Shown piece after piece: positions 26,014-34,071 of a DNA stretch of 64,000 nt. A program made the position numbers and the translations under genes. The notes under the pieces are model-generated. The model was not told where the DNA came from. It saw nothing but the letters and a program-made list of their open reading frames with translations, and did not search any database. Within the stretch, counting starts at the first letter, position 1. Each line of letters opens with the position of its first letter. The stretch is from Acidobacteria bacterium RIFCSPLOWO2_12_FULL_68_19 (GTDB taxonomy: Bacteria; Acidobacteriota; Vicinamibacteria; Vicinamibacterales; UBA2999), in NCBI GenBank assembly GCA_001767525.1, contig MELF01000041.1, positions 16,402-80,401 on the forward strand, read 5' to 3'.

Positions 26014-26697
26014 ATGTCTCCGGTGCCACCGAAGAAACAGTCCCATCCCCCAGCTCTGCCGCTCCCTCCCTTCGATCTCCAGGCCTTCCTCGATTCGGCT
26101 GGTGTCGCGCGCACCATTTGCAAGTACGAACGGTCGGCCGTGATCTTTTCACAGGGCGACGCGGCGGCCGACGTGTTCTACATCCAGAACGGCAGCGTGA
26201 AGCTGTCCGTCCTCTCACGCACCGGCAAAGAAGCCGTGGTCGCGGTCCTGGGTCAGGGTGACTTCTTTGGAGAGGGCTGTCTCGCGGCGCAGCCGCGGCG
26301 CATGGCGACCGCGTCCGCGATGAGCACGAGTACGGTGCTCGTCATCGAAAAGCCGCAGATGCTCGAGGTGCTTCACACCCAGACCGCGCTGGCCGAGCGG
26401 TTCCTCGCGCACATGCTGGCGCGAAACATTCGCGTGGAGGAGGACCTCGTCGATCAGCTGTTCAACTCGAGCGAAAAGCGGCTCGCGCGCGTCCTGCTTC
26501 TCCTGGCCCGCTACGGGAAGGCCGATCGACCGCTCCCCATTCCCAAGATGTCGCAGGAGACGCTGGCCGAGATCGTGGGCACGACCCGGTCGCGCGTCAA
26601 CGTCTTCATGAACAAGTTCCGTGACCTCGGATTCATCGAGTACAACGGCGACATCAAGGTGAACAGTTCCTTGCTCACCGTTGTCCTGCACGATTGA
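26014..26697 (+). CDS. Crp/Fnr-family transcription regulator (paralog 1)
   Basis: 227 residues from ATG 26014; an in-frame ATG at 25966 would add 16 residues. Cyclic-nucleotide-binding fold with VIFSQGD, VFYIQNGSVKLSV, FFGEGCLA and RRMATASA, a long dimer helix (LVDQLFNSSEKRLARVLLLLARYG) and a C-terminal winged helix (SQETLAEIVGTTRSRVNVFMNKFRDLG). No FNR-type Cys cluster. The ligand is unknown. Nearly identical domain by domain to the paralogs at 31156 and 33391. It follows groEL on the same strand. Confidence 0.92.
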   Translation: MSPVPPKKQSHPPALPLPPFDLQAFLDSAGVARTICKYERSAVIFSQGDAAADVFYIQNGSVKLSVLSRTGKEAVVAVLGQGDFFGEGCLAAQPRRMATASAMSTSTVLVIEKPQMLEVLHTQTALAERFLAHMLARNIRVEEDLVDQLFNSSEKRLARVLLLLARYGKADRPLPIPKMSQETLAEIVGTTRSRVNVFMNKFRDLGFIEYNGDIKVNSSLLTVVLHD

Positions 26698-26772
26698 CGC
26701 TTATCCTTATCCGGGCGCCCGGTCCGTGTACATCACCCGCGACGCGGCGCTGCTCACGCCACAGTCCTCGAT

Positions 26773-27051
26773 TCAGCCGGCGTCGCCCGGAGCATCATCA
26801 CAGATGCGCGATCCTCCACGCACAGCAACCGGTCCTCCGGAGGCGAACACTCCGTACCGCACGTAGGACCCATCGGCGCGCTGCGTCAGGAAGCCTGCGT
26901 GCCGCAGCGCATCGAAGATGGCTCGGCAGACGGAGGTCTCCAGTCCGAACAGCCGCGCTGCGTCGGTCACCGTCCACTCAGTCCCTGGTATCTCCTCAAA
27001 CATGCCCTTGATGCGGGCTAAGGCTTCCGCAACGAGTGGGGTGTCGCCCAT
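26773..27051 (-). CDS. Small winged-helix-type protein downstream of the Kai operon kinase
   Basis: 92 residues from ATG 27051 with GGAGGAG directly upstream. It contains F-x-E-I-P-G, WTVTDAARLFGLETSVCRAIFDALRHAGFL and ADGSYVR, a pattern found in small helix-turn-helix proteins of soil bacteria (one recognition helix plus a short wing). It lies 28 bases after the hybrid kinase stop on the same strand, so it is likely the last gene of the kai operon and a candidate output regulator. Confidence 0.75.
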   Translation of the reverse strand: MGDTPLVAEALARIKGMFEEIPGTEWTVTDAARLFGLETSVCRAIFDALRHAGFLTQRADGSYVRYGVFASGGPVAVRGGSRICDDAPGDAG

Positions 27052-27079
27052 CACTCCTCCATGCCCGCCACTGATCACA

Positions 27080-28699
27080 CTACGATGCGTCGGCACCTTC
27101 GCTGACCAGGCGGATCAGGTGATCCGGGTCGACGGGCTTCACGAGGTGATAATCGAACCCGTGGTCCGACGAGCGTTTCGAGTCGCCAGAAGAATCGTAG
27201 CCACTCAGGGCGAGCAGCAGCATCCCGCGGCCGTGCGGCTCCTCACGAATCCGCCTGGCAACCTGGTAGCCGTCCATGATGGGCAGGCTGATGTCGATGA
27301 TCCCTACATCGGGACGCACGACGTTCACGAGCTCGAGGCCGCGAACGCCGTCGGCGGCGGCGTAGACCACGTGCCCGGCGAGCTCGATCATCATTCGCAA
27401 CATCTGGCGTGCGTCTGCGCTGTCCTCTATCAGAAGCACGCGTCTCGGCTTCGCACGACATTCCGGCGGGAATGAGATGGCAGGGTTGCTGGCCGAAGGA
27501 GTTTGCCTCAGTCGGACGGTGAACCGGCTTCCGCGCCCTTCTCCCTCGCTCGACGCCACGATCGTGCCCCCGTGCAGCTCGACAAGGCGGCGGACGAGCG
27601 TCAGGCCGATCCCGAGGCCGCCCTGAGCGCGGTCGAGTGTCCGACCGGCCTGCACGTACATCTCAAAGATGAAGGGCAGCAGCCTGGGCGAGATGCCACA
27701 CCCCGTGTCCTCGACGCTCAGTACGGCGTCGCTGCCGTCAGCTCGGAGTGCCACCCGAATCCGCCCGCCTGGCGGCGTGTACTTGACCGCGTTGGTCACG
27801 ATGTTGGTCAGCACCTGCTCGAGCCGCATGGCGTCCCCATCGACCCACACGGGCTCGGTGCTGATGTCGACGTGGCGATCCAACCGGGCATCGCCGGTGA
27901 CAATGGCGACGGCTCGGCGTACCACCTCGGCCATGTCGAGCGGCTGTCGATTCAGTCGGATCCTTCCGGAGACCACGCGCTCAACGTCGAGCAGATCGTT
28001 GATCAGACGGGAGATGTGGCCGACCTGTCGCGCGATCACCTCATGCGCGCGGGCCGCGGGTTCCCCTTCGGCGTGCGTCACCTCGAGCACTCGGACCGCA
28101 TTGCTGATCGCGCCGAGCGGATTGCGCAGCTCGTGGGCCAGCATCGCCAGGAACTCGTCTTTCGTGCGGTTGTCGCGCTCGGCGCGGTCGCGGTTGCTGT
28201 TGGCCTCGAGGAGCTCGCTGAGATCCGTCACGATCAGATTCCGGCGGCGATCGCCATTCGTCGACCCGGTTGGGGTGAGCGACAGACTCACCTCGAAGGC
28301 GCCAGAATCCGAGCCGATCAAGCGGCTGCGACGCCTTCCGCTGCCGGCACTCAGCAGGCTCTCAAAATCCTCCCTGTCAGACGGGTTGACGAATCGGCCC
28401 ATGCGACTGCCGACCACCGACTCGAGCGGTTCGCCTACCAGCGCCGCGAACCGTGCGTTGGCGTACAGAATCTCGCCGCCCTTCGTGAGGACGACCGCGC
28501 CTTCCTGCATCTCTTCGACGAGGTGGCGGTACGGCTCATCGGCGCTGTGCAGCGTGTAGACTTGATTGCCGCCGGCGTCTTCGACGACCAGCGCGTCGAT
28601 CTCGCCCTGCCGAATCGCCCGCAGCATCTCCTCGGCCTCGGCGAGGCGCACGCGCAGCGTCTCCGCCTCGTCGTAGTGATCAGCCTGGCGTGTGATCAT
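27080..28699 (-). CDS. PAS-containing hybrid histidine kinase with C-terminal receiver
   Basis: 539 residues, soluble. N-terminal coiled coil (AETLRVRLAEAEEMLRAI), PAS domain at about 55-165 (GAVVLTKGGEILYANARFAALVG), HisKA with phospho-His189 (FLAMLAHELRNPL), ATPase domain at about 285-400 (NIVTNAVKYTPPGG, DTGCGIS, GGLGIGLTLV), and receiver at about 420-537 (LLIEDS, Asp469 in IIDISLP, VKPVD). Being downstream of kaiC-kaiB-kaiB, it resembles the kinases that read KaiB/KaiC state in non-cyanobacterial Kai systems. The ribosome site is formed by the end of a 21-base G run, the only purine-rich element before ATG 28699. Confidence 0.93.
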   Translation of the reverse strand: MITRQADHYDEAETLRVRLAEAEEMLRAIRQGEIDALVVEDAGGNQVYTLHSADEPYRHLVEEMQEGAVVLTKGGEILYANARFAALVGEPLESVVGSRMGRFVNPSDREDFESLLSAGSGRRRSRLIGSDSGAFEVSLSLTPTGSTNGDRRRNLIVTDLSELLEANSNRDRAERDNRTKDEFLAMLAHELRNPLGAISNAVRVLEVTHAEGEPAARAHEVIARQVGHISRLINDLLDVERVVSGRIRLNRQPLDMAEVVRRAVAIVTGDARLDRHVDISTEPVWVDGDAMRLEQVLTNIVTNAVKYTPPGGRIRVALRADGSDAVLSVEDTGCGISPRLLPFIFEMYVQAGRTLDRAQGGLGIGLTLVRRLVELHGGTIVASSEGEGRGSRFTVRLRQTPSASNPAISFPPECRAKPRRVLLIEDSADARQMLRMMIELAGHVVYAAADGVRGLELVNVVRPDVGIIDISLPIMDGYQVARRIREEPHGRGMLLLALSGYDSSGDSKRSSDHGFDYHLVKPVDPDHLIRLVSEGADAS

Positions 28700-28705
28700 C
28701 GCCGC

Positions 28706-29077
28706 CTACCCCCCCCCCCCCCCCCCCCCGTGTTGGTCAGAAGACCGAACGAGGTCGAGTCCAAGGAGCACGCGATCGCGGTTCGACATGTCGCCAATGA
28801 TCCGGCGCATCGGCAGCGGCAGCTTCTTGACGAGGGTCGGGGCCGCGATGATCTGCTCGCCCTTCACGAGGACCGGCTGCTGATAGATGTCGACGACTTC
28901 GAGATCGTACCGCCCCTCGAGATACTCGTCGCAAATCGCCTGCAGGTTCTTGACCGCGCGCGCCGATCGGGGCGTCATGCCTGTGACGTACAGCCGAAGG
29001 ACGTACCGGTCCGCCGGTGGTATTTGAGCGGCCCGCTCGAATGCCGCACGGGCGCCGTTGCGCTCCTTCAGTGTCAT
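28706..29077 (-). CDS. kaiB: KaiB-like protein with poly-glycine tail (copy 2)
   Basis: 123 residues. Thioredoxin-like KaiB domain: YVLRLYVTGMTPRSARAVKNLQ, LEVVDIYQQPVLVKGEQIIAAPTLVKKLP, IIGDMSNRDRVLLGLDL. About 20 N-terminal residues precede the domain. The protein ends His followed by seven glycines, encoded by 21 consecutive G bases (28729 to 28709 on the minus strand), then TAG. The kinase ATG is in the same frame two codons after that stop. KaiB family members switch fold and bind KaiC. The start codon has only a weak ribosome site and is 6 bases from the previous stop. Confidence 0.9.
   Translation of the reverse strand: MTLKERNGARAAFERAAQIPPADRYVLRLYVTGMTPRSARAVKNLQAICDEYLEGRYDLEVVDIYQQPVLVKGEQIIAAPTLVKKLPLPMRRIIGDMSNRDRVLLGLDLVRSSDQHGGGGGGG
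28709..28729. repeat. 21-base homopolymer (C on plus, G on minus)
   Basis: Positions 28709-28729 are all C. On the coding minus strand this is G21, spanning the last seven codons of the second kaiB and ending 9 bases before the kinase ATG. Such tracts are classic slipped-strand mutation sites. The exact length should be treated with care because sequencing miscounts long homopolymers. Confidence 0.9.
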
Positions 29078-29083
29078 CGCTGT

Positions 29084-29404
29084 CTACCGGCGTTCCTGCA
29101 AGTCCAGCCCGACGAGAACGCGTTCCGTGTTCGAGAGGTCGCCGATGATCTTCTTGATCGGTTCCGGCAGCCGTCGCACGAGCGTGGGCACGGCCAGGAT
29201 CTGGTCGCCGCGTGCGAGCTGTGGATTCTTCAAGAGGTCGATGATCTCGATCTCGTAGCGCCCCTGCAGATGGTCCTCGCAGATCTGCTTCAGGTTCGTG
29301 AAGGCCAGGACCGATTTCGGCGTCTGTCCCGCGACGTAGAGCCGTAACACGTACGCCTTGGCTTCCGGCGACGACGTGGCGAGCCGGTCCTCAGACAACT
29401 GCAT
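29084..29404 (-). CDS. kaiB: KaiB-like protein (copy 1)
   Basis: 106 residues from ATG 29404 (AAAGGA about 11 bases upstream); ATG 29443 would add 13 residues and lengthen the overlap with kaiC. KaiB signature: [77 protein letters not shown]. It overlaps the kaiC stop (29391) by 14 bases, so the two are coupled. The family binds KaiC and promotes dephosphorylation; in non-cyanobacteria it often takes part in stress adaptation. Confidence 0.93.
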   Translation of the reverse strand: MQLSEDRLATSSPEAKAYVLRLYVAGQTPKSVLAFTNLKQICEDHLQGRYEIEIIDLLKNPQLARGDQILAVPTLVRRLPEPIKKIIGDLSNTERVLVGLDLQERR

Positions 29405-30911
29405 GGCGATCGCGTCCTTTCCGCGCACCGTGTCGGGAGTCATCCGGTGTTCCGTGCGAAGCGGCGTCGAACAGGTTCAATCCGTGATCGGTCAGCACGA
29501 ATTCGCGAAGCTCGTTCGAATGCGCCATGCCGCGGGACTTGAGCACGTACAGCCCGCGGCGATGCTCGCCACCGATCTCATCGTTCGCCAGCACGATCCA
29601 GGTGTCCATCAGCGACGAGATGGTCGTCTCGGTGCGCTCGATGTCGGTCTGCCCGGGCGTGAGACTCGTCAACATCGCCGTGATGTTCTCGGTCTTCAGA
29701 TGATCGATCATGCGCGTGAGCATCGCCTGGACGTCGGCGTAGGTCCCCACCGTCATCAGGTTGGTCACCGGGTCGAGGACGACCACGGTTGGCCTGAAGT
29801 CCGCCACGACCTGGTGCATCGTGACGAGGTGTGTCTCGAGCCCGTACCGCGACGGTCGGTCCGCATGGAACTGGAGCAGTCCGCCTGCCACCCACGGCTC
29901 GAGGTCGATGCCGATGGAGCGCATGTTCCGGAGGAGCTGCTGCGGCGACTCCTCGAAGAGAAAGCACAGGCAGCGTTCGCCCCGGCGGCAGGCCGCGTCG
30001 AGAAAGTGGGCGGCCAGACTCGTCTTCCCGGTGCCGGCGGTGCCGGAAACAAGGATCGTGCTTCCGCGGTAGTACCCTTTGCCGCTGAGCATCCCGTCGA
30101 GATGTTCGACGCCAGACGACACGCGTTCCAGCGGAGCCTCATGCTGCAGTGCCAGGGAAGAGACCGGCAGCACGCCGATGCCGGAGCCGTCGATCAGGAA
30201 CGGATACTCGTTCGTGCCGTGGTGGGAGCCGCGGTACTTGACGACGCGGAGGCGGCGCGTCGACACCTGGTCGTGGACGCGGTGGTCGAGCAGGATGACG
30301 GCATCCGAGACGTACTCCTCGAGCCCCTGCTTGGTCAGCTGGCCTTCGCCACGCTCGCCCGTGATCACGGCGGTGACGCCCTTGTCTTTCAGCCATCGGA
30401 ACAAGCGTCGCAACTCCGCCCGGAGGATGGCGTCGTCCTTGAGGCCCGCAAAGAGTGACTCGATGGTGTCGAGGACGACGCGCTTGGCTCCTACGCTCCG
30501 AATCGCGTAATCGAGCCGGACGAACAGGCCTTCGAGGTCGTACTCGCCCGTTTCCTCGATCTCGCTGCGTTCCACGCGCACGTAGTCGACCGCCAGTTTT
30601 TGCGCCTTGATCAACTCCGGAAGGTCGAACCCGAGCGACACGACGTCGCTGGCAATCTCCTCGGCGTTCTCCTCGAACGTCATGAGCACGCCGGGTTCGT
30701 CGAAATGGACGGCGCCGTTCACCAGGAAGGTAATGGCCAGCAGGGTCTTGCCGGATCCCGGCCCGCCGCAGACGAGCGTCGGCCGCCCTTTTGGCAACCC
30801 GCCACGCGTGATCTCGTCCAAGCCACGGATTCCGGTGAGCGTCTTCGCCAGCTCGCGGCCGCGCGGCAGACCGGGCAACACGCCGACGCCCTCGCTCTTT
30901 TGTTTTTCCAT
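29391..30911 (-). CDS. kaiC: KaiC-like double RecA ATPase
   Basis: 506 residues from ATG 30911. Two KaiC domains: CI with Walker A GGPGSGKT (about 49-56) and catalytic TFEEN; CII with Walker A GTAGTGKT (about 290-297) and LFEES. The autophosphorylation pair equivalent to Ser431/Thr432 of Synechococcus falls at ISSLMDTW, i.e. Ser-Ser, with a Thr retained at the 426-equivalent position (TETTISS). It may therefore autophosphorylate. No kaiA is visible. It heads the minus-strand operon kaiC, kaiB, kaiB, hybrid kinase, winged helix, divergent from a Crp/Fnr gene. Confidence 0.95.
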   Translation of the reverse strand: MEKQKSEGVGVLPGLPRGRELAKTLTGIRGLDEITRGGLPKGRPTLVCGGPGSGKTLLAITFLVNGAVHFDEPGVLMTFEENAEEIASDVVSLGFDLPELIKAQKLAVDYVRVERSEIEETGEYDLEGLFVRLDYAIRSVGAKRVVLDTIESLFAGLKDDAILRAELRRLFRWLKDKGVTAVITGERGEGQLTKQGLEEYVSDAVILLDHRVHDQVSTRRLRVVKYRGSHHGTNEYPFLIDGSGIGVLPVSSLALQHEAPLERVSSGVEHLDGMLSGKGYYRGSTILVSGTAGTGKTSLAAHFLDAACRRGERCLCFLFEESPQQLLRNMRSIGIDLEPWVAGGLLQFHADRPSRYGLETHLVTMHQVVADFRPTVVVLDPVTNLMTVGTYADVQAMLTRMIDHLKTENITAMLTSLTPGQTDIERTETTISSLMDTWIVLANDEIGGEHRRGLYVLKSRGMAHSNELREFVLTDHGLNLFDAASHGTPDDSRHGARKGRDRHAVV

Positions 30912-31155
30912 ATAATGTGCCCGCCGCGAGACGAGTTCAGAGGGCACTTTGACAGCTCGTCGGCCTCCAAGCTGTTAAATATTGGACAGTGCTTGATCCG
31001 CTTGATTTGCGCAGGGTTGCGGCCTGCGATAGCCAAGGACATCGCAAAGGCGTGGTCCTCGGGTAATTACCGGTCCTCGCACCGTGTTCGCGCTGGAGGG
31101 ACGACCTGGCGGCGTGTGGCGCGCGTTGATAAAATGGCGATAGGAGGTGGACGAA

Positions 31156-31881
31156 ATGGCCGAATACCACGGCGAGTTCGCCCCCCGTGCGACAATCGAC
31201 GGCACCCTCATGAGACGAAAGACACGATCCGTCGAACCCAAGACACGGCGCGGATTCGATGCGGAGGCGTATCTCGAATCGACAGGCCCGGCGCGAAAAA
31301 TTGTAAAGTATCGACAGGGAGCGGTCGTCTTCTCACAAGGCGGCCCCGCCAATGACGTCAGGTACCTCCAGAAGGGCGCGATCAAGGTCTCGGTGCTCTC
31401 CCGTATCGGCAAGGAGGCGGTCGTCGCGATACTGGCGCCCGGCGACTTTTTCGGCGAGGGCGCCCTGGCCGGTCAATCGGTTCGCATCGAGACGGCGACG
31501 GCGATGACGGCGAGCAGCGTGCTGATCATCGAAAAGGACGCGATGGTCCGGCTGCTCCGAGAGGAGCCTCTGTTCGCGAGCCGCTTCATCTCCCACATGC
31601 TGACCCGGAACATTCGCATTGAAGCGGACCTGGTCGACCAGCTCTTCAACTCGAGCGAAAAGCGCCTCGCTCGGACGCTGCTGTTGCTGGCGCGCTACGG
31701 CCAGGCCAATCCCCAGCGGACGCTGCCGAAGATCTCGCAGGAGACGCTCGCGGAAATGATCGGCGCGACCCGTTCACGCGTGAACTTCTTCATGAACAAG
31801 TTCAGGAAGCTCGGGCTCATCGAGTACAACGGCGGCCTCAAGGTCAATAGCTCCCTCCTCAGTGTCGTCCTGCACGACTGA
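31156..31881 (+). CDS. Crp/Fnr-family transcription regulator (paralog 2)
   Basis: 241 residues; ATG 31156 has TAGGAGG 8 bases upstream. Cyclic-nucleotide-binding fold (AVVFSQGGPANDVRYLQKGAIKVSV, FFGEGALAG), dimer helix (LVDQLFNSSEKRLARTLLLLARYG) and winged helix (SQETLAEMIGATRSRVNFFMNKFRKLG). It carries about 15 extra N-terminal residues compared with the other two copies. It is divergent from kaiC across a 244-bp gap that contains a TTGACA at 30949, so it may control, or be controlled together with, the Kai operon. Confidence 0.92.
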   Translation: MAEYHGEFAPRATIDGTLMRRKTRSVEPKTRRGFDAEAYLESTGPARKIVKYRQGAVVFSQGGPANDVRYLQKGAIKVSVLSRIGKEAVVAILAPGDFFGEGALAGQSVRIETATAMTASSVLIIEKDAMVRLLREEPLFASRFISHMLTRNIRIEADLVDQLFNSSEKRLARTLLLLARYGQANPQRTLPKISQETLAEMIGATRSRVNFFMNKFRKLGLIEYNGGLKVNSSLLSVVLHD

Positions 31882-31907
31882 TCCACCGAGCGGTGGGCGG
31901 ATGCCAC

Positions 31908-32348
31908 ATGCCAAACGATCACATCCCGCCAGAGCAGCACCGGCAGCACGCCGAGGGCGTGCGCGAGAAGGCCGAGGACAGTCGTCAGGACGCAGAGCAG
32001 GACCGTGGGTTGACCGAAGGACACCGCATTTCCGCCGAGTCTGGCAGGAATGAGGCGGAAGAGTTCAGGCGGCTGGCCGAGGAAGCGCGGGAGGTCCGCG
32101 ACCAGCACCGTGAGGCGTTCGAGACAGTCCGGGAAGAGCGGGAGCGCCTCCGGGAAGTCGGGGAGAGCGCGCGGATCGCCGGTGAGGAGGCACGAGCCGC
32201 AGCCGAGGCGGCCCGTCACGCGACGATGGAGGCCGTGCATGCGACCGCCGAAACGCTACGAGCGACGCTCGACAACATGAAGGTCGTCGAGGAGATGCGG
32301 CGGACCCTCCGTGACATACGCGACGTGAACAAGCTCGACCCCAACTAG
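31908..32348 (+). CDS. Charged coiled-coil protein
   Basis: 146 residues, ATG 31908 (a GTG at 31893 is an alternative). Almost entirely helical, rich in Glu, Arg, Ala and Gln, with heptad-like repeats from about 10 to 130 (AEGVREKAEDSRQDAEQ, FRRLAEEAREVRDQ, ARIAGEEARAAAEAARHATM). No signal peptide or membrane helix. It resembles LEA-like or stress-related coiled-coil proteins only in composition. It follows the Crp/Fnr gene by 26 bases and is probably cotranscribed. Confidence 0.75.
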   Translation: MPNDHIPPEQHRQHAEGVREKAEDSRQDAEQDRGLTEGHRISAESGRNEAEEFRRLAEEAREVRDQHREAFETVREERERLREVGESARIAGEEARAAAEAARHATMEAVHATAETLRATLDNMKVVEEMRRTLRDIRDVNKLDPN

Positions 32349-32361
32349 CCTCCCATCTCCT

Positions 32362-32451
32362 CTAGTTGCCGCCGACTTCGGCGCGACTCAGCAGGCCGTC
32401 GTCGTTGCGGTCGAGCGAATCGAACGCCCCGAGGGTGCCGTGCCACCGCCG
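32362..32451 (-). pseudogene. Remnant of an EF-hand protein C-terminus
   Basis: The minus strand encodes RRWHGTLGAFDSLDRNDDGL followed by LSRAEVGGN and a TAG stop. DRNDDGLLSRAE is a textbook EF-hand calcium loop and commonly ends exported EF-hand proteins. The upstream frame (to 32622) does not continue as a recognisable protein and has no signal peptide, so this looks like a truncated leftover. Confidence 0.4.
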
Positions 32452-32657
32452 GCCAGGGCTGTTGTGCAAAACGGGACAGACCCCGTTCTGCCGGGCACCT
32501 ACGATGGCCTCTATGAGACCCCCCCTCGTCTTTCGCTGTGTTCCTTCGTTGTGGCGTTGACCACCGTGCGGTCGCCTGCTGCGCGCGCGCGGAGCCTGTC
32601 CGCCGCACCGGCCAACATCCACGATCGAGGGGTGGCACTGATTGTGAGGTTACAGCC

Positions 32658-33380
32658 ATGAACCGATTCCTCATGCTGGCGCTCGGCGCGGCGCTTGCCG
32701 CCAGCGCGTGCGGGACAACCGCGTCGGACGCCACAGACGCTCCACTGAATTCCGGGAGCGGCGTGGCCGCCGAAGCACCGGCGCCAGGGCCGGCCGCGAG
32801 AGCACCGGCGCCACCACGGACGGCCGCAGAAGCAGCGGTTCCGGCCGGTCCGGTCTACCGTGAAGTGACCATTCCGGCCGGGACTACGCTGCCGCTGGCG
32901 CTGACGAGCGCGATCGGGTCCGATACCAGCGCGGTCGAAGACGCAGTGACCGCCGAGCTCGCGCGGCCCGTCATGATCGACGGCCGTGAGGTGCTGCCTG
33001 CCGGCGCGCGCCTGGCGGGCACTGTGACGGAGGTCGATGGCTCTGGGCGCGTGAAGGGGCGGGCGATGATCGCGTTCCGCTTCACGTCGCTTCGGACCGG
33101 CGACGAGCAGTACGAGCTGCAGGCGGCGCCCCTCACGCATGTCGCCCCGGCAACCAAGGGTGAGGACGCGGCGAAGATCGGCATCGGCGCGGGCGCCGGT
33201 GCGATCATCGGAGGCGTTCTCGGCGGGGGCGATGGCGCGGCTAAGGGCGCGGTCATCGGCGGCGGCGCCGGTACGGGTGTCGTGCTGGCGACGAAGGGGC
33301 AAGAAGTGCGCCTTGGGCCAGGCGCCGACGTCTCCGCACAGCTCACGGCGCCGCTGACGGTGCGCGTCCGCACGAGCTAG
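32658..33380 (+). CDS. Glycine-zipper lipoprotein
   Basis: 240 residues. A lipoprotein signal with the lipobox LAASAC (Cys18), a Pro/Ala-rich linker (about 35-65), a beta-rich domain (YREVTIPAGTTLPLALTSAIG, AVTAELARPVMIDGREVLPAGARLAGTV) and a glycine zipper (IGIGAGAGAIIGGVLGGG, then AAKGAVIGGGAGTGV). The beta domain and zipper match the exported protein at 20299 (VIPAGSHAVLVV, GAAIGTIIGAIAGG), so they are paralogs. Probably anchored in the inner leaflet of the outer membrane. Confidence 0.85.
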   Translation: MNRFLMLALGAALAASACGTTASDATDAPLNSGSGVAAEAPAPGPAARAPAPPRTAAEAAVPAGPVYREVTIPAGTTLPLALTSAIGSDTSAVEDAVTAELARPVMIDGREVLPAGARLAGTVTEVDGSGRVKGRAMIAFRFTSLRTGDEQYELQAAPLTHVAPATKGEDAAKIGIGAGAGAIIGGVLGGGDGAAKGAVIGGGAGTGVVLATKGQEVRLGPGADVSAQLTAPLTVRVRTS

Positions 33381-33390
33381 AGACCCGGTG

Positions 33391-34068
33391 ATGGAGATCG
33401 CAACGAAAGCGGCACGCAAGCGAACGCAGGCGCTCCCTGCGTTCGATCTGCTCGCCTCCCTCGATTCCGCCGGCGCGCCTCGCAGCGTCACCAAACACCC
33501 CCGCGGGGCCGTCGTTTTCTCGCAGGGCGATCCCGCCACCGACGTGTTCTACCTCCGGCAGGGGAGCGTCAAGCTCTCGGTACTGTCGCAGACGGGCAAG
33601 GAGGCCGTCGTGGCTATCCTGAGGCCGGGCGAGTTCTTCGGCGAGGGGTGCCTGGCGGGGCAGCCGCGGCGCATGGCGACCGCCCGGGCGCTGAACGCGA
33701 GCACGGTGTTCGTCATCGAAAAGTCCCACATGCTCACGTTGCTGCACACGCAGCCCTCGCTGGCCGAGCGGTTTCTCTCCCACATGCTCGCCCGCAACAT
33801 CCGGATCGAGGAGGACCTGATCGATCAGCTCTTCAACTCGAGCGAGAAGCGGCTCGCGCGCGCCCTGCTCCTGCTGGCGCGCTACGGCACGAAGGACGAG
33901 TCGCTCCTGCTGCCGAAGCTGTCGCAGGAGACGCTTGCCGAGATCGTCGGCACGACCCGCTCCCGTGTCAACTTCTTCATGAACAAGTTCCGGGATCTCG
34001 GCTTCATCGGGTACAACGGCAGCATCACGGTCAACCGCTCCCTCCTGACCGTGGTCCTGCACGACTGA
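33391..34068 (+). CDS. Crp/Fnr-family transcription regulator (paralog 3)
   Basis: 225 residues from ATG 33391 (GTG 33388 adjacent). Same build as paralog 1: AVVFSQGDPATDVFYLRQGS, FFGEGCLAGQPRRMATARAL, LIDQLFNSSEKRLARALLLL, SQETLAEIVGTTRSRVNFFM, TVVLHD C-terminus. It is followed after 3 bases by a small histidine kinase and then by an NtrC regulator, forming one regulatory operon. The ligand is unknown. Confidence 0.92.
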   Translation: MEIATKAARKRTQALPAFDLLASLDSAGAPRSVTKHPRGAVVFSQGDPATDVFYLRQGSVKLSVLSQTGKEAVVAILRPGEFFGEGCLAGQPRRMATARALNASTVFVIEKSHMLTLLHTQPSLAERFLSHMLARNIRIEEDLIDQLFNSSEKRLARALLLLARYGTKDESLLLPKLSQETLAEIVGTTRSRVNFFMNKFRDLGFIGYNGSITVNRSLLTVVLHD

Positions 34069-34071
34069 GAC

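Noticed and set aside
30911-30916. TATAAT at the kaiC start as a -10 box
   Set aside because: No -35 element at proper distance on the plus strand, and it overlaps the kaiC start codon; coincidence is likely.
32631-32648. TGGCACTGATTGTGAGG before the lipoprotein gene as a sigma-54 promoter
   Set aside because: The -24 element is perfect but the bases at the -12 position are GA, not GC, at the required spacing.
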